A DNA stretch of 14,660 nt. Source: Bacteroidaceae bacterium. Lineage in GTDB: Bacteria > Bacteroidota > Bacteroidia > Bacteroidales > Bacteroidaceae. Position 1 is the stretch's first letter; each line of letters begins with the position of its first letter. The DNA lies in contig JAFUNW010000061.1 in assembly GCA_017472905.1 (NCBI GenBank), positions 1-14,660 of the forward strand, in the 5' to 3' direction. Shown in pieces: positions 1 to 8,800 of this stretch. The notes under the pieces are model-generated. The model searched no databases and had not been told where the DNA came from. It saw only the letters and a program-made list of their open reading frames with translations. The position numbers and the translations under genes are program-made.

Positions 1-1
1 A

Positions 2-871
2 AACCGCATACATACGAGTCGAGTCATGGATGAAATCAAACACATACCTGACAGCCTGTTGGATTTTGATAAACTCAATCTGGACTATTTCCGAGATTCT
101 TATTTGCAAATAGGTCACCAGATAGAATTGGTTAATGGATTGGAACTGACTACCGGAGTTTCTATACACCGGCGTACAGTGATTGATAAACCGGAAATAT
201 CTTTGCCGGACATACATGCTGAAGAGTGGCCCGAATTACAGTCTGCTTACATTAGTTTTGCACCTCGTTTGAAGTTACAGTGGACTCCTGGTCAATATTA
301 TTATATGAATGGACGCCGTAAAATAAAGCTTCGTTCTCGTTATCCGACTTTCTTGTTAGACTATGAACGTGGACTCAAGGGGGTATTAGGAAGTACCGGC
401 TCGTATGAACGAACGGAATTGGATGTGCAACAGCAATTGCCGCTCTCGTTGATGAGTCAACTTTCATATCGTTTGGGAGCCGGATTTTTCACGAACCAAG
501 ATGAAGTTTATTTTGTGGATTTTGCCAATTTTACCCGTAATAATCTTCCGATTGGCTGGAATGATGAGATCGGTGGAACTTTTCAATTGCTTGATGGACA
601 TTGGTATAACTCTTCACGTTACTATCTACGAGGACATTTGACCTATGAAGCTCCTTTTTTATTGGTCCCTCATTTGAAAAAATATACGCGAATGATTGAT
701 AGTGAACGTCTTTATGCCGGAATCTTATTTGAAGAACGTCTGACTCCCTATGTAGAGTTAGGGTATGGAATAGGTACGCATATCTTTGATTTCGGACTTT
801 TTGTGAATAACGTCAATGGACGTTTCAATGAGTTTGGTTGTAAATTTACTTTTGAATTATTCAGTAAATAG
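2..871 (+). CDS. DUF5686 family outer-membrane protein, C-terminal part (5' end outside window)
   Basis: The frame is open to the left edge with no stop before the ATG at 26, so that ATG is probably internal and the gene begins outside the window. The visible ~290 residues match my recollection of the C-terminal beta-barrel of DUF5686 proteins: alternating amphipathic strands, a PTFLLDYERG segment near position 350, a glycine-rich G-x-G-F stretch near 480, and a closing strand ending in an aromatic-rich tail (FTFELFSK). Full-length members usually carry an N-terminal carboxypeptidase-regulatory-like domain and sit in the outer membrane; their function is not established. The gene is convergent with the HAD phosphatase gene, 104 bases away, and no clear intrinsic terminator lies between them. 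The family call is from pattern recognition; an unrelated barrel is possible but less likely. Confidence 0.75.
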   Translation, partial: NRIHTSRVMDEIKHIPDSLLDFDKLNLDYFRDSYLQIGHQIELVNGLELTTGVSIHRRTVIDKPEISLPDIHAEEWPELQSAYISFAPRLKLQWTPGQYYYMNGRRKIKLRSRYPTFLLDYERGLKGVLGSTGSYERTELDVQQQLPLSLMSQLSYRLGAGFFTNQDEVYFVDFANFTRNNLPIGWNDEIGGTFQLLDGHWYNSSRYYLRGHLTYEAPFLLVPHLKKYTRMIDSERLYAGILFEERLTPYVELGYGIGTHIFDFGLFVNNVNGRFNEFGCKFTFELFSK

Positions 872-975
872 ATGTAAGTCTTTCATTTTAAGTTTCACTT
901 TTAGCTTGAATTCGTTATAATAATAAGGAACGCGCGCATGAAAATGAATCTGTGTCAAGTTGTCTCTTTTTTGAT

Positions 976-1629
976 TTATGCCGTTATAATGGATAAGATT
1001 TCTTCAGTCGTAGAAACAATGTGATTGGGGTGGAACTGTTCCAATTCCGATTGGGGTCTGAATCCCCATGTCACTCCAATGGATTCTACTTGTGCATTGT
1101 TTGCCGTCTGCATATCAACACCGGAATCACCGATGTAAATAGTTTCTTCTTTTGTAAATCCGGTTTGCGAAAGAATGTCCAGTACGATTTGTGGGTGGGG
1201 TTTGATAGGGATTTGCTCACGTTGACCGAAGATGGATGCAAATTGAATTTTGGGGAAGTAGTGTGTTATTAACTTTAGTGTAGCTCGTTGGTATTTGTTG
1301 GATGCTACAGCTATCTTGATACCTTTTTCTTGTAAATTCAATAACAATTCGGTGATTCCCGGATAAGGGCGACTCAAGTCTGCATTATGCTCATCGTAAT
1401 ATGGGATGAAATGAGTACGGATGCGCAGGATGTTTTCTTCGTTTCTGGCATCTTCGGGTAGTGCCCGTTCAAATAGCTTGTTTATTCCGTTTCCCACAAA
1501 GAATCGGTAAGCCTCTATAGGATGAGTCGGGTAACCACAAAGGCTCAAAGCTTGGTTTGTGCTTTGTGCTAAGTCAGCGATTGTATTGAGCAGTGTTCCG
1601 TCTAAATCAAAAATGGCTAGCTTTTTCAT
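976..1629 (-). CDS. HAD-superfamily hydrolase, phosphoglycolate-phosphatase-like
   Basis: A 217-residue cytosolic hydrolase with all four HAD motifs in order. Motif I is DLDGT (Asp8 nucleophile, Asp10 acid/base), motif II is the Ser110 in VASNKY, motif III is Lys143 in KPHP, and motif IV is GDSGVD with Asp168 and Asp172 for Mg2+. A helical cap of about residues 15-80 between motifs I and II is the Gph/PGMB-type C1 cap. Length fits the Gph family (about 215-225). Such enzymes dephosphorylate small phosphate esters such as 2-phosphoglycolate or sugar phosphates; the actual substrate cannot be read from the sequence. The start codon overlaps the stop of the upstream DUF4861 gene (ATGA, 1626-1629), which points to translational coupling and one mRNA from the promoter near 2934-2965. 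Other possible assignments are a beta-phosphoglucomutase-like or pyrophosphatase-like member. Confidence 0.9.
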   Translation of the reverse strand: MKKLAIFDLDGTLLNTIADLAQSTNQALSLCGYPTHPIEAYRFFVGNGINKLFERALPEDARNEENILRIRTHFIPYYDEHNADLSRPYPGITELLLNLQEKGIKIAVASNKYQRATLKLITHYFPKIQFASIFGQREQIPIKPHPQIVLDILSQTGFTKEETIYIGDSGVDMQTANNAQVESIGVTWGFRPQSELEQFHPNHIVSTTEEILSIITA

Positions 1630-2846
1630 TTTCTTTTGGAGATTTTAATCGAACAAGGATGTTCTAACTCCTTTTTCCATTGTTGCATATAGCGAAACCA
1701 TTCCTCTTTGCTTTTATATCCGAATTCTTCTTTTAACGATGCGAATGAGATGTGGTACGTCAACTGTTTTTTATTTGGAGCTCCAACAACATACAGGAGA
1801 TTTTCAGCATCAAGTTTTTCTTCTTGAACATATTGTGATGGGATACACGCAGCCAAACCGACAGTTTCCCGAACGCGGTTGAGCGTATCTTTGGCTCCGG
1901 CAGGCCAGTCACTTCCCCAACACCCGATGAGACCCTTGTGATCTGTAAAATGTTCCGAGTCTTTCACGTTTATAACTCCGATACAGAATGTTTCCTTTTT
2001 TAGAGGTTCTTCAAAGAATACGTTGACTTGTACATCGCGGTGTCCTCCATAGAGAATGTATCTTGTTGTCATAGTTAGTTCATTTCCTTGATATTTCCAT
2101 CCGGCATCGATGACATCTACAACCGTGCGGATAGGCCCATAAGAACGAATGCATTCTGTTCGCCAAGTTGGAATGATGTGTGATGGTTTATTATTTTCCC
2201 AACCTTTGAGCGTACCGGCTCCACAGGTACTTCCAACCCACAAGACATCATCACCGTATCCATCGGCCAATTGTTCTTGTGTGGGATAAAAGCGGGTATC
2301 TTTTAATTCAAATCCTTTGCGGCGTTTACCATAGATATCCACTGTTTGTCGTTTGTCGAAATAGATACGATATGCCACCAACTCAGATTCAAATGCCGGA
2401 CCATGATGATGCAGTGAATTGTATACATCACTTTCTCCGGGTACAGTGAGTGATTGTATGTGCGGATATTTTTTCTTTTTATCGCTCATTAACATTTCGG
2501 CATATACTTGTGCCGGATAATTCTTTTGACTTTTTTCAGCTGATAGTTTGATTTTGATTTTTTTTGTGCTTTGGGCCGGCATATCCAAAATAAAAGCTAA
2601 TTCATCATTAATTAAATCTCCGTTAAGGTCATCTAGTTGAGAGGGAATTTCATTGTTTCCATCCGTAATAATGGCTGATTTAACAGAAAATTTCGGCTTC
2701 AATTTATGGATGTCAAGCACAATTGGTTCATTTTTTTTGGCTTGTTCCCATTGGTTGCTTACGGTGATTGTTATCTCTTTTTCTTGTGCTTGCAATGTGG
2801 CACAACATAATAGCATGGAAGTTGTTAATACTTTAAGACTCTTCAT
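1626..2846 (-). CDS. Secreted DUF4861 family protein
   Basis: A 406-residue protein with an N-terminal signal peptide (hydrophobic core residues 4-18, probable cleavage after LQA at residue 20). The rest resembles DUF4861: an N-terminal beta-rich part with DLNGDLINDELAF (residues 73-85), then the hallmark HHHGPAFESELVAYRIYFD (146-164), and a strand-rich C-terminal half with WGSDWPAG. Family members are exported Bacteroidota proteins, often found beside pectin or rhamnogalacturonan degradation genes and described as uncharacterised or putative glycan-active proteins. Here no SusC/SusD pair or polysaccharide lyase is visible, so a glycan role is inference. The gene leads a two-gene operon with the HAD phosphatase, sharing a 4-base overlap. 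Its leader is long (about 80 nt) compared with other genes in the window and contains an inverted repeat. Periplasmic location is likely, since there is no lipobox. Confidence 0.8.
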   Translation of the reverse strand: MKSLKVLTTSMLLCCATLQAQEKEITITVSNQWEQAKKNEPIVLDIHKLKPKFSVKSAIITDGNNEIPSQLDDLNGDLINDELAFILDMPAQSTKKIKIKLSAEKSQKNYPAQVYAEMLMSDKKKKYPHIQSLTVPGESDVYNSLHHHGPAFESELVAYRIYFDKRQTVDIYGKRRKGFELKDTRFYPTQEQLADGYGDDVLWVGSTCGAGTLKGWENNKPSHIIPTWRTECIRSYGPIRTVVDVIDAGWKYQGNELTMTTRYILYGGHRDVQVNVFFEEPLKKETFCIGVINVKDSEHFTDHKGLIGCWGSDWPAGAKDTLNRVRETVGLAACIPSQYVQEEKLDAENLLYVVGAPNKKQLTYHISFASLKEEFGYKSKEEWFRYMQQWKKELEHPCSIKISKRK

Positions 2847-2867
2847 AGGAATTATTTTTAAAAGCTT

Positions 2868-2909
2868 CGCAAGTTCAAATTCTTTTTGATTTCCTTGAAT
2901 TCACTTGCG
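2868..2909 (-). repeat. Imperfect inverted repeat in the leader of the DUF4861 gene
   Basis: CGCAAGT (2868-2874) pairs with ACTTGCG (2903-2909); inside it TCAA (2875-2878) can pair with TTGA (2895-2898) across a 4-base bulge. It lies between the predicted transcription start (~2927) and the ATG of the DUF4861 gene, so it would form a hairpin in the mRNA leader or serve as an operator. No T-run follows it on the minus strand. Function unknown. Confidence 0.35.
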
Positions 2910-2933
2910 TAAATTGAATAATATTTGATTGTG

Positions 2934-2965
2934 CAAATTTAATCTAAAAGATAGTAACTAGCAAA
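2934..2965 (-). promoter_or_regulatory. Bacteroidota-type promoter for the DUF4861-HAD operon
   Basis: Read on the minus strand, TTTG (2965-2962) is followed after exactly 20 bases by TAAATTTG (2941-2934). This fits the TTTG / TAnnTTTG consensus of the Bacteroidota housekeeping sigma factor at both boxes and is the best promoter match in the window. The predicted start is near 2927, giving a leader of about 80 nt. Confidence 0.7.
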
Positions 2966-3063
2966 TAAAACCTCTTTTTCTTCTTTATTTGCCTCTTTTT
3001 CTGCTCAAAAAGTAATGAAAAAAAGTATAAATGCCACCTTTTGTGCAGAAATGTGAAAAAAAG

Positions 3064-3095
3064 TTTCGATTTATAAAGTAATGTGTGTATCTTTG
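3064..3095 (+). promoter_or_regulatory. Promoter for the fabI-gldB-methyltransferase cluster
   Basis: TATCTTTG (3088-3095) matches the TAnnTTTG -7 box. A weaker TTTCG at 3064-3068 stands 19 bases upstream as a candidate -33 box. The predicted start near 3102 leaves a leader of about 19 nt before the fabI ATG at 3121. No stem-loop or fatty-acid operator was recognised. Confidence 0.6.
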
Positions 3096-3120
3096 CCCCG
3101 AAAATTAAAAATTATAGAAT

Positions 3121-3978
3121 ATGAGTTATAATTTGTTGAAAGGTAAAAGAGGTATTGTTTTTGGAGCACTTAATGAACAATCTATTGCTTGGAAGGTTGC
3201 AGAACGTGCTGTTGAAGAAGGTGCTGTTATTACATTGTCTAACACACCTGTTGCTGTTCGTATGGGTGAAGTGAAAGCTTTGTCAGACAAATTGCAATGT
3301 GAGGTCATAGCAGCCGATGCAACCAGCGTAGAAGATCTGGAGAACGTATTTGTCCGTTCAATGGAGATATTGGGAGGTAAGATTGATTTTGTACTTCATT
3401 CTATCGGTATGTCTCCCAATGTTCGTAAAAGACGCACTTACGATAACCTTGATTATGATATGTTATCCAAGACGTTGGATGTATCAGCAGTCTCGTTTCA
3501 TAAAATGATTCAAGCAGCCAAAAAGTTGGAAGCCATTTCTGAATATGGTTCTATTTTGGCATTGAGTTATGTGGCAGCTCAACGTACATTCTATGGTTAC
3601 AACGATATGGCTGATGCCAAGGCACTATTGGAATCCATTGCTCGTAGCTTTGGATACATTTATGGTCGCGAAAGTCATGTTCGTGTGAATACCATTTCTC
3701 AGTCTCCTACCATGACAACAGCAGGTTCTGGAGTTAAAGGTATGGATAAATTGTTTGATTTTGCCAATCGAATGTCACCGTTGGGAAATGCATCGGCAGA
3801 CGAGTGTGCTGATTATTGCATTGTGATGTTCTCGGATTTGACTCGTAAGGTTACGATGCAGAATCTTTATCACGATGGTGGATTCTCCAGTGTCGGCATG
3901 AGTTTGCGTGCAATGGCGACATACGAGAAAGGATTGGATGAATATATGGATGAGAATGGAAAAATAATATACGGATAA
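3121..3978 (+). CDS. fabI: Enoyl-[acyl-carrier-protein] reductase FabI
   Basis: A 285-residue short-chain-dehydrogenase-type enzyme that reduces trans-2-enoyl-ACP to acyl-ACP with a nicotinamide cofactor, the last step of each fatty-acid elongation cycle, in the cytosol. The N-terminal nucleotide-binding motif is GALNEQSIAW (residues 15-24). HSIG follows the fourth strand (93-96). The catalytic pair is in Y-x6-K form, Tyr160 and Lys167, with the second conserved tyrosine Tyr150 in LALSY. The substrate loop reads SQSPTMTTAGSG (193-204) in place of the enterobacterial GPIRTLA, and YNDMADAK replaces YNVMGLAK; I recall both as normal Bacteroidales variants. The protein is about 20 residues longer than E. 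coli FabI, mainly at the C-terminus. It is the first gene of a co-oriented cluster, with a consensus-like promoter 25 bases upstream. Confidence 0.95.
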   Translation: MSYNLLKGKRGIVFGALNEQSIAWKVAERAVEEGAVITLSNTPVAVRMGEVKALSDKLQCEVIAADATSVEDLENVFVRSMEILGGKIDFVLHSIGMSPNVRKRRTYDNLDYDMLSKTLDVSAVSFHKMIQAAKKLEAISEYGSILALSYVAAQRTFYGYNDMADAKALLESIARSFGYIYGRESHVRVNTISQSPTMTTAGSGVKGMDKLFDFANRMSPLGNASADECADYCIVMFSDLTRKVTMQNLYHDGGFSSVGMSLRAMATYEKGLDEYMDENGKIIYG

Positions 3979-4016
3979 TCCATTTGTAAAAAGTCGGAAT
4001 GAAAGATTGAATATAG

Positions 4017-5033
4017 ATGAGAAAGTTACTCTACACATTATTTATATTAGCGTTTATCAGCTTTACCATTGCTTCATGCCATTGGTCTATGGATGGAGTC
4101 GGTAAGGATGATGAAGTTATGATTGATGTGAAGATTAACCGTTTCGACAAGTTGATGGATGAATACATTTCACTAAACAGTTTCTCAGCTCTACAGAAAA
4201 TGAATTCCGATTATCCTTTGGAAACAAAATTGTTGATAGAGGATGTGTTGATGTTGGGAGCTACGAATGATGAAAATATCAATTTGCGTTTACGTGAGTA
4301 TTATTCCGATACGATTTTGCGGAAGTTATCGGCTGAAGCATTGTCTAAATTTGCAGATATGAGTAAATTAGAACAAGGCTTCACTCGTGGCTTTCAGCGA
4401 ATGAAGAAAGCATTGCCTCATGTTACGGTTCCGGTTGTTTATGCACAAATATCTGCATTGAATCAGTCTGTAGTCGTTGGTGACAGTATTTTAGGTTTCA
4501 GTATTGATAAGTATATGGGAGCAGATTATCCCCTATATCAATGTTTTTATTATGATTATCAGTGTAAAAGCATGTCACCCGAACGGATATTGCCGGATTG
4601 TTTCAAATTCTATTTAATGAGTGAATTTACATTTCCTTGGGAATGGCATCGTACATTATTGGATCATATCATGCATCGGGGAAAGATTCATTGGGCTGTG
4701 ACCCGTATTCTTGAATATGATAGTTTTGAAAAAGAGATGGGATATACGGAAGAAGAGGGGAGATGGTGTAGGGAACATGCGGACTCTGTGTGGAACTATC
4801 TGATATCTTCGGGTTTGCTCTATTCTACAGATCCTCGTTGGCAACGCGCATTTTTGCATCCGGCAGAATATACGTTATCTTTGGGTGAAGATTCTCCCGC
4901 TGAAGTGGGTGTATGGTTAGGGGTTCATTTGATTGATGAGTATATGAAAAAGAATCCGGATGTTACATTAAGTAAATTAATGAATGACATAGATTATAGG
5001 GAGATGTTGAAGAAAGCCAATATCCCATATTGA
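4017..5033 (+). CDS. gldB: GldB-type lipoprotein
   Basis: A 338-residue lipoprotein. The N-terminal hydrophobic segment ends in a lipobox (I-A-S-Cys21), so signal peptidase II processing and membrane anchoring are expected. Landmarks of the gliding-motility lipoprotein GldB family as I know it are DKYMGADYPLY (164-174), LLDHIMHRGK (214-223), the Trp-Asn-Tyr / LLYST stretch (259-271) and SPAEVGVWLG (293-302). In Flavobacterium johnsoniae GldB is needed for gliding. Homologues are widespread in non-gliding Bacteroidales, where the role is unknown, so motility should not be inferred. The gene starts 38 bases after fabI and is followed 25 bases later by the methyltransferase, so the three are probably co-transcribed. 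No canonical HExxH metal site is present. Confidence 0.85.
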   Translation: MRKLLYTLFILAFISFTIASCHWSMDGVGKDDEVMIDVKINRFDKLMDEYISLNSFSALQKMNSDYPLETKLLIEDVLMLGATNDENINLRLREYYSDTILRKLSAEALSKFADMSKLEQGFTRGFQRMKKALPHVTVPVVYAQISALNQSVVVGDSILGFSIDKYMGADYPLYQCFYYDYQCKSMSPERILPDCFKFYLMSEFTFPWEWHRTLLDHIMHRGKIHWAVTRILEYDSFEKEMGYTEEEGRWCREHADSVWNYLISSGLLYSTDPRWQRAFLHPAEYTLSLGEDSPAEVGVWLGVHLIDEYMKKNPDVTLSKLMNDIDYREMLKKANIPY

Positions 5034-5058
5034 TAATAACCTTTAAATCTATAAAATA

Positions 5059-5769
5059 ATGGATACGGCATTGTATTTGATTCCGGTTACTTTGGGTGAT
5101 ACTCCTATTGATTCTGTTTTGCCACCGTATAATCGAGAGATTATAGTGCAGATAAAACACTTCATAGTAGAAGAAGTGCGTACCGCTCGGCGTTTTTTGA
5201 AAAAGGTGGAGCCTACCATTGATATTGATTCGTTGACTTTTTATCCATTGAATAAACATACTTCTTCGGATGCTTTGTCCGGATATCTGCGTCCATTGAT
5301 GGAGGGAAGTCCTGTCGGAATCATTTCGGAAGCCGGTTGTCCGGCTATTGCAGATCCGGGAGCTGATGTAGTAGCCATAGCGCAGCGAAGAGGTTTGAAA
5401 GTAGTTCCATTAGTTGGGCCTTCTTCGATTTTGTTATCGGTGATGGCCTCCGGATTCAATGGACAGAGTTTTGCTTTTCATGGCTATTTACCCATTGAAG
5501 CGACAGAGCGGGCGAAGATGATACGTTTGTTGGAACAACGTTCGTATGCAGAGAATCAAACTCAATTATTTATTGAAACGCCGTACCGTAATCGTAAATT
5601 AGTGGATGAAATACTTCAAGTGTGTCGCCCACAGACTCGTCTTTGTATTGCAGCCAATTTGACTTGCCAGGATGCCTATATTCGTACAATGAGTGTGAAG
5701 GAATGGCGCAATCATGTACCGGATTTGACTAAAAAACCTTGTATCTTTCTGATATATAAGGGTAAATAG
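5059..5769 (+). CDS. RsmI-like SAM-dependent methyltransferase (tetrapyrrole methylase fold)
   Basis: A 236-residue cytosolic methyltransferase of the tetrapyrrole/corrin methylase superfamily. Motifs are the N-terminal strand YLIPVTLGD (6-14), the SAM-binding EAGCPAIADPG (91-101), VGPSSILLSVMASG (119-132), FHGYLP (140-145) and IETPYRN (172-178). These also occur in RsmI, which 2'-O-methylates C1402 of 16S rRNA. However, the protein is shorter than RsmI (about 280 residues), lacks its C-terminal extension, and has VEEVRTARRFL (37-47) where RsmI has AEDTRxxxxLL. It therefore looks like the second, RsmI-related paralogue often annotated only as a SAM-dependent methyltransferase in Bacteroidetes. 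Its substrate is unknown; rRNA is the default guess. It is the last gene of the fabI cluster, 25 bases after gldB. Confidence 0.85.
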   Translation: MDTALYLIPVTLGDTPIDSVLPPYNREIIVQIKHFIVEEVRTARRFLKKVEPTIDIDSLTFYPLNKHTSSDALSGYLRPLMEGSPVGIISEAGCPAIADPGADVVAIAQRRGLKVVPLVGPSSILLSVMASGFNGQSFAFHGYLPIEATERAKMIRLLEQRSYAENQTQLFIETPYRNRKLVDEILQVCRPQTRLCIAANLTCQDAYIRTMSVKEWRNHVPDLTKKPCIFLIYKGK

Positions 5770-5822
5770 GACATTTCTTATATATTCCATATTATAAAGT
5801 TTTTTTTCCCATATTTTTATTG

Positions 5823-5830
5823 TACCTTTG
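5823..5830 (+). promoter_or_regulatory. -7 promoter box for the GH128 protein gene
   Basis: TACCTTTG fits TAnnTTTG. The region about 20 bases upstream is a T-run (5800-5807) without a clear TTTG, so the -33 box is weak. The predicted start near 5837 gives a leader of about 15 nt to the ATG at 5852. Confidence 0.5.
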
Positions 5831-5851
5831 TACAAACAATAATTTTAAGAT

Positions 5852-8800
5852 ATGAGAAACTTGAAACTTTTGACAATTTGGGTGGCCTTGAGTCTGGTGT
5901 TACCTCTTTGCGCTCAGCATGCATCGATACCCTATCGAGAGAAATTGGATGTACTTCTAACGACAGATGGGGCAGTCGTTTCAACTCCAATCGGTTTTGC
6001 TCCGGAAGGAGATTTTTCCATAGAGTTCTCTTTACAACCGTCTTCAAACGAAAGCGAATCTGTGAGTTTGAAAGCTGCGAATGTATCCGGTCGGGGAGTA
6101 CATTGGAAATTCAGCAACCAAGGCATTGTGGATTTGGCAGATAATGAATCTGTTGTATATTCCATTCCGGAAACAGAAGTATCCGGTGAACATCTTTATC
6201 GGGTAGTTGTTCAGGATGGAGAAGCATATCTTTTCCGAAATGCTCTTCCGGCAGGAAGCGTACAACAAGCAGCCCGTTTAGGAGGACCACAATATAAAGA
6301 GATTCATCAACAGTCAGATGGAACTTTTACAGGAATTTATTCTCCTTCGAACTTGGTGAGCAATCCGGGGTTTGAAGAGGAAGAGGTTGTATTGTCAGCC
6401 ACAGAGAGCAGTTATAAGTTTTGGCCTTCTGAATGGATTCCTTCCGGAACTGATGCGAAAGAACAGCAGGCGATGGGTGTTCGTTGCAATAAAGGAGACG
6501 AACAGTATGCCAATGGTCGTGAAGGAAACAGCGCATTGATGTTTCGGCAGGATGGTAGCGGTGGATTTACAGCTGCAAATGGCAGTTATGTGTATCAGAA
6601 GTTGAAAAATCCACTTAAAGCCGGTCGCCGTTATAAATTGACATTTCAAGCTTTGTCGCATGTGAATGATTTGGGAAAAACCTATGCCGTAGGAGTTGGT
6701 TCTGCACAGGGAGTATGGGACTATTTTTATACGACTTGGAAAGCATCTTCAGTTAAGCAGACACTTACGACCTATCAGTATGAATTCACTGTGCCGGTTA
6801 CAGCCGGAAAAGAAAGTTATTTGGCTTTCATTTGCCAAGGGGCAACGGGTATTTGTCATTTAGACCGTGTAACTTTGGAAGAGGCTGATGGAGATTATAA
6901 TGTGTTGAATCTTGCGATAGACGGAACGACTGTTTCTGCCGGTCCTTTATCCTATGCTTTGCAGGCTCTTTCTCCGGAGCGTCATATAACCAATCGTGTG
7001 GTAAATAACGGAGAATATCATTTGTATCATACGGCATACGGGCGTTTGTTGGGGGAGAAAGCCGATGGCGTTTCTCCGGGATTGTCTGTGCTCGGAACAA
7101 ATAGTGTATCAGATAGCTATGTGTTTGTTGCAGAGGCTGTCGGGACGGATGGATATTATCGTTTGCGTCAAAAGAGTAGCGGACGTTATTTGACTGTTAG
7201 TACCTTAAGTAGTAATACGTGGAGTGTCTATCTGACTGAAGGAGTCTCTATAAGTGATGCTTATTTGTGGAAGTTGGAAGAAGGCAGTGCCGGTTCGATT
7301 CAAAGTAAATACAATGGTAAATTATTGGGATGTGATACCGGTAAAGAATCAGAAACTCACATCAGTGTATTTTATGATAAGAGTGAGGGCGAATACAGTA
7401 CATGGCAAATTATAGAAGCCGGTTTTGAATTGGATGAAGCTCGTTTGCGTCTTTATGTAGCTCCTTTAGAGCAACTGTTGGTACAAGGAGCGGAAATATT
7501 GTCAAATTCGGCTTATTCTGCAGACACGAAAACTGCATTGGAAAGTCTTTGTGCGGAAGGGGAAACCTTGTGTCAAACAGCTACATTGGCCAATGTGGTA
7601 GAAATAGAGGAGATGATTGTTAAATTGGAAGAGGCTGTAAAGAATTGTCTGGTATCCAATTCAGTTGTTTGGTTTTCCGGTTATGATTTCGAAGTCGGAC
7701 AAAATTTCACGGTTGCTTTAAACGGTGTGATTCGTAAAGCTGATGCAGAAAATGACCCATCGTTGATTTTGCGGGGATTGAATGGCAAAGGAGCACTTGT
7801 TACGTTGGCGACCGATTATGTTGAAGTTGGGAAAGAACAATTCTCTTTACCCGCTACAGTCTTGGCAAATGCGAGCCACGATTATCAGTTGGCGGTAAGC
7901 GGAGATGCCTTGATTCTTTATGTGGATAGTGTGGAGGTCGCTCAGACTTCACTTTACGATTTGGATAGTTGGACAACAGTAGGTAAGCAACCTGAATTTT
8001 CAGCTATTGGAATACAATCCTTGTCTGCTTATCGGGTGGAACTATTGAGTAACAAACAGGCTTTATCACCAATGGAAGTACCATTGAATGCACAAGGGAA
8101 AGAAGAACGTAAGGTTGCAGCAGTCGTTAATCAGCAATGGGTATTGGAAAGACCGATAGATATACACTTGACTGCATCTACCAAACCGCTGCAAAGTTCA
8201 CAGGTTGCATTGAATCACGAAGATGCATGGGTAATCTTTGATAATATTGTACCTTCAGAAGTTGTAAGTCAGCAATTGTCATCCATACAAGTTTCAGGGA
8301 AGAAGGCTACGAATGGTTCTACTGTACGAGTTGCCATCTATTTACAGGGTGCTGCAGTTATTCCACATGGAAGTTCTTATAAGCCTTTTACCGGGTATAG
8401 TGGTGAATTGTATGCAGGTGATGCTGTATCTTATCGTGTCGGTCGTGCTTCATTGGGTAAGTCAGCCAATGTTTTCCAAAGTTTTACATTGAAGCGCGGT
8501 TATATGGTTTGTTTGGCTACCAATGCCGATGGAAGCGGATATAGTCGTGTCTTTGTCGCTGACCATGCCGATTTGGAAGTTCCGGTGTTGCCTGAAGCAT
8601 TGAGTCAACGTATTTCGTATGTAAACGTTAAAAAATGGAATTATGTATCCAAAAAGGGTTGGTGCAGTACCAAGGGTAATTCATCCATTGCAACCGATTG
8701 TGAAAAGATGCGTGCAACATGGTTCTATACATGGAGTGCAGACCGTAACAGTACGTTGGATACGGAATATGTACCTATTAAACAACACCTTTATTGGCCT

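Noticed and set aside
26..871. ATG at 26 as the true start of the first gene
   Set aside because: The frame is open upstream to the window edge and the visible part looks like the end of a much longer barrel protein, so the gene is treated as 5'-truncated.
931..936. CGCGCG palindrome between the DUF5686 and HAD genes
   Set aside because: Only six bases with no T-run or flanking symmetry; not a terminator or site I can support.
4017..5033. GldB homologue as evidence of gliding motility
   Set aside because: GldB-type lipoproteins are common in non-motile Bacteroidales, and no other gliding gene is present in the window.
5777..5807. AT-only hairpin followed by eight T's after the methyltransferase gene, as a terminator
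   Set aside because: The stem contains a bulge and only about six pairs, nearly all A-T, and the T-run also overlaps the expected -33 region of the next promoter; too weak to call.
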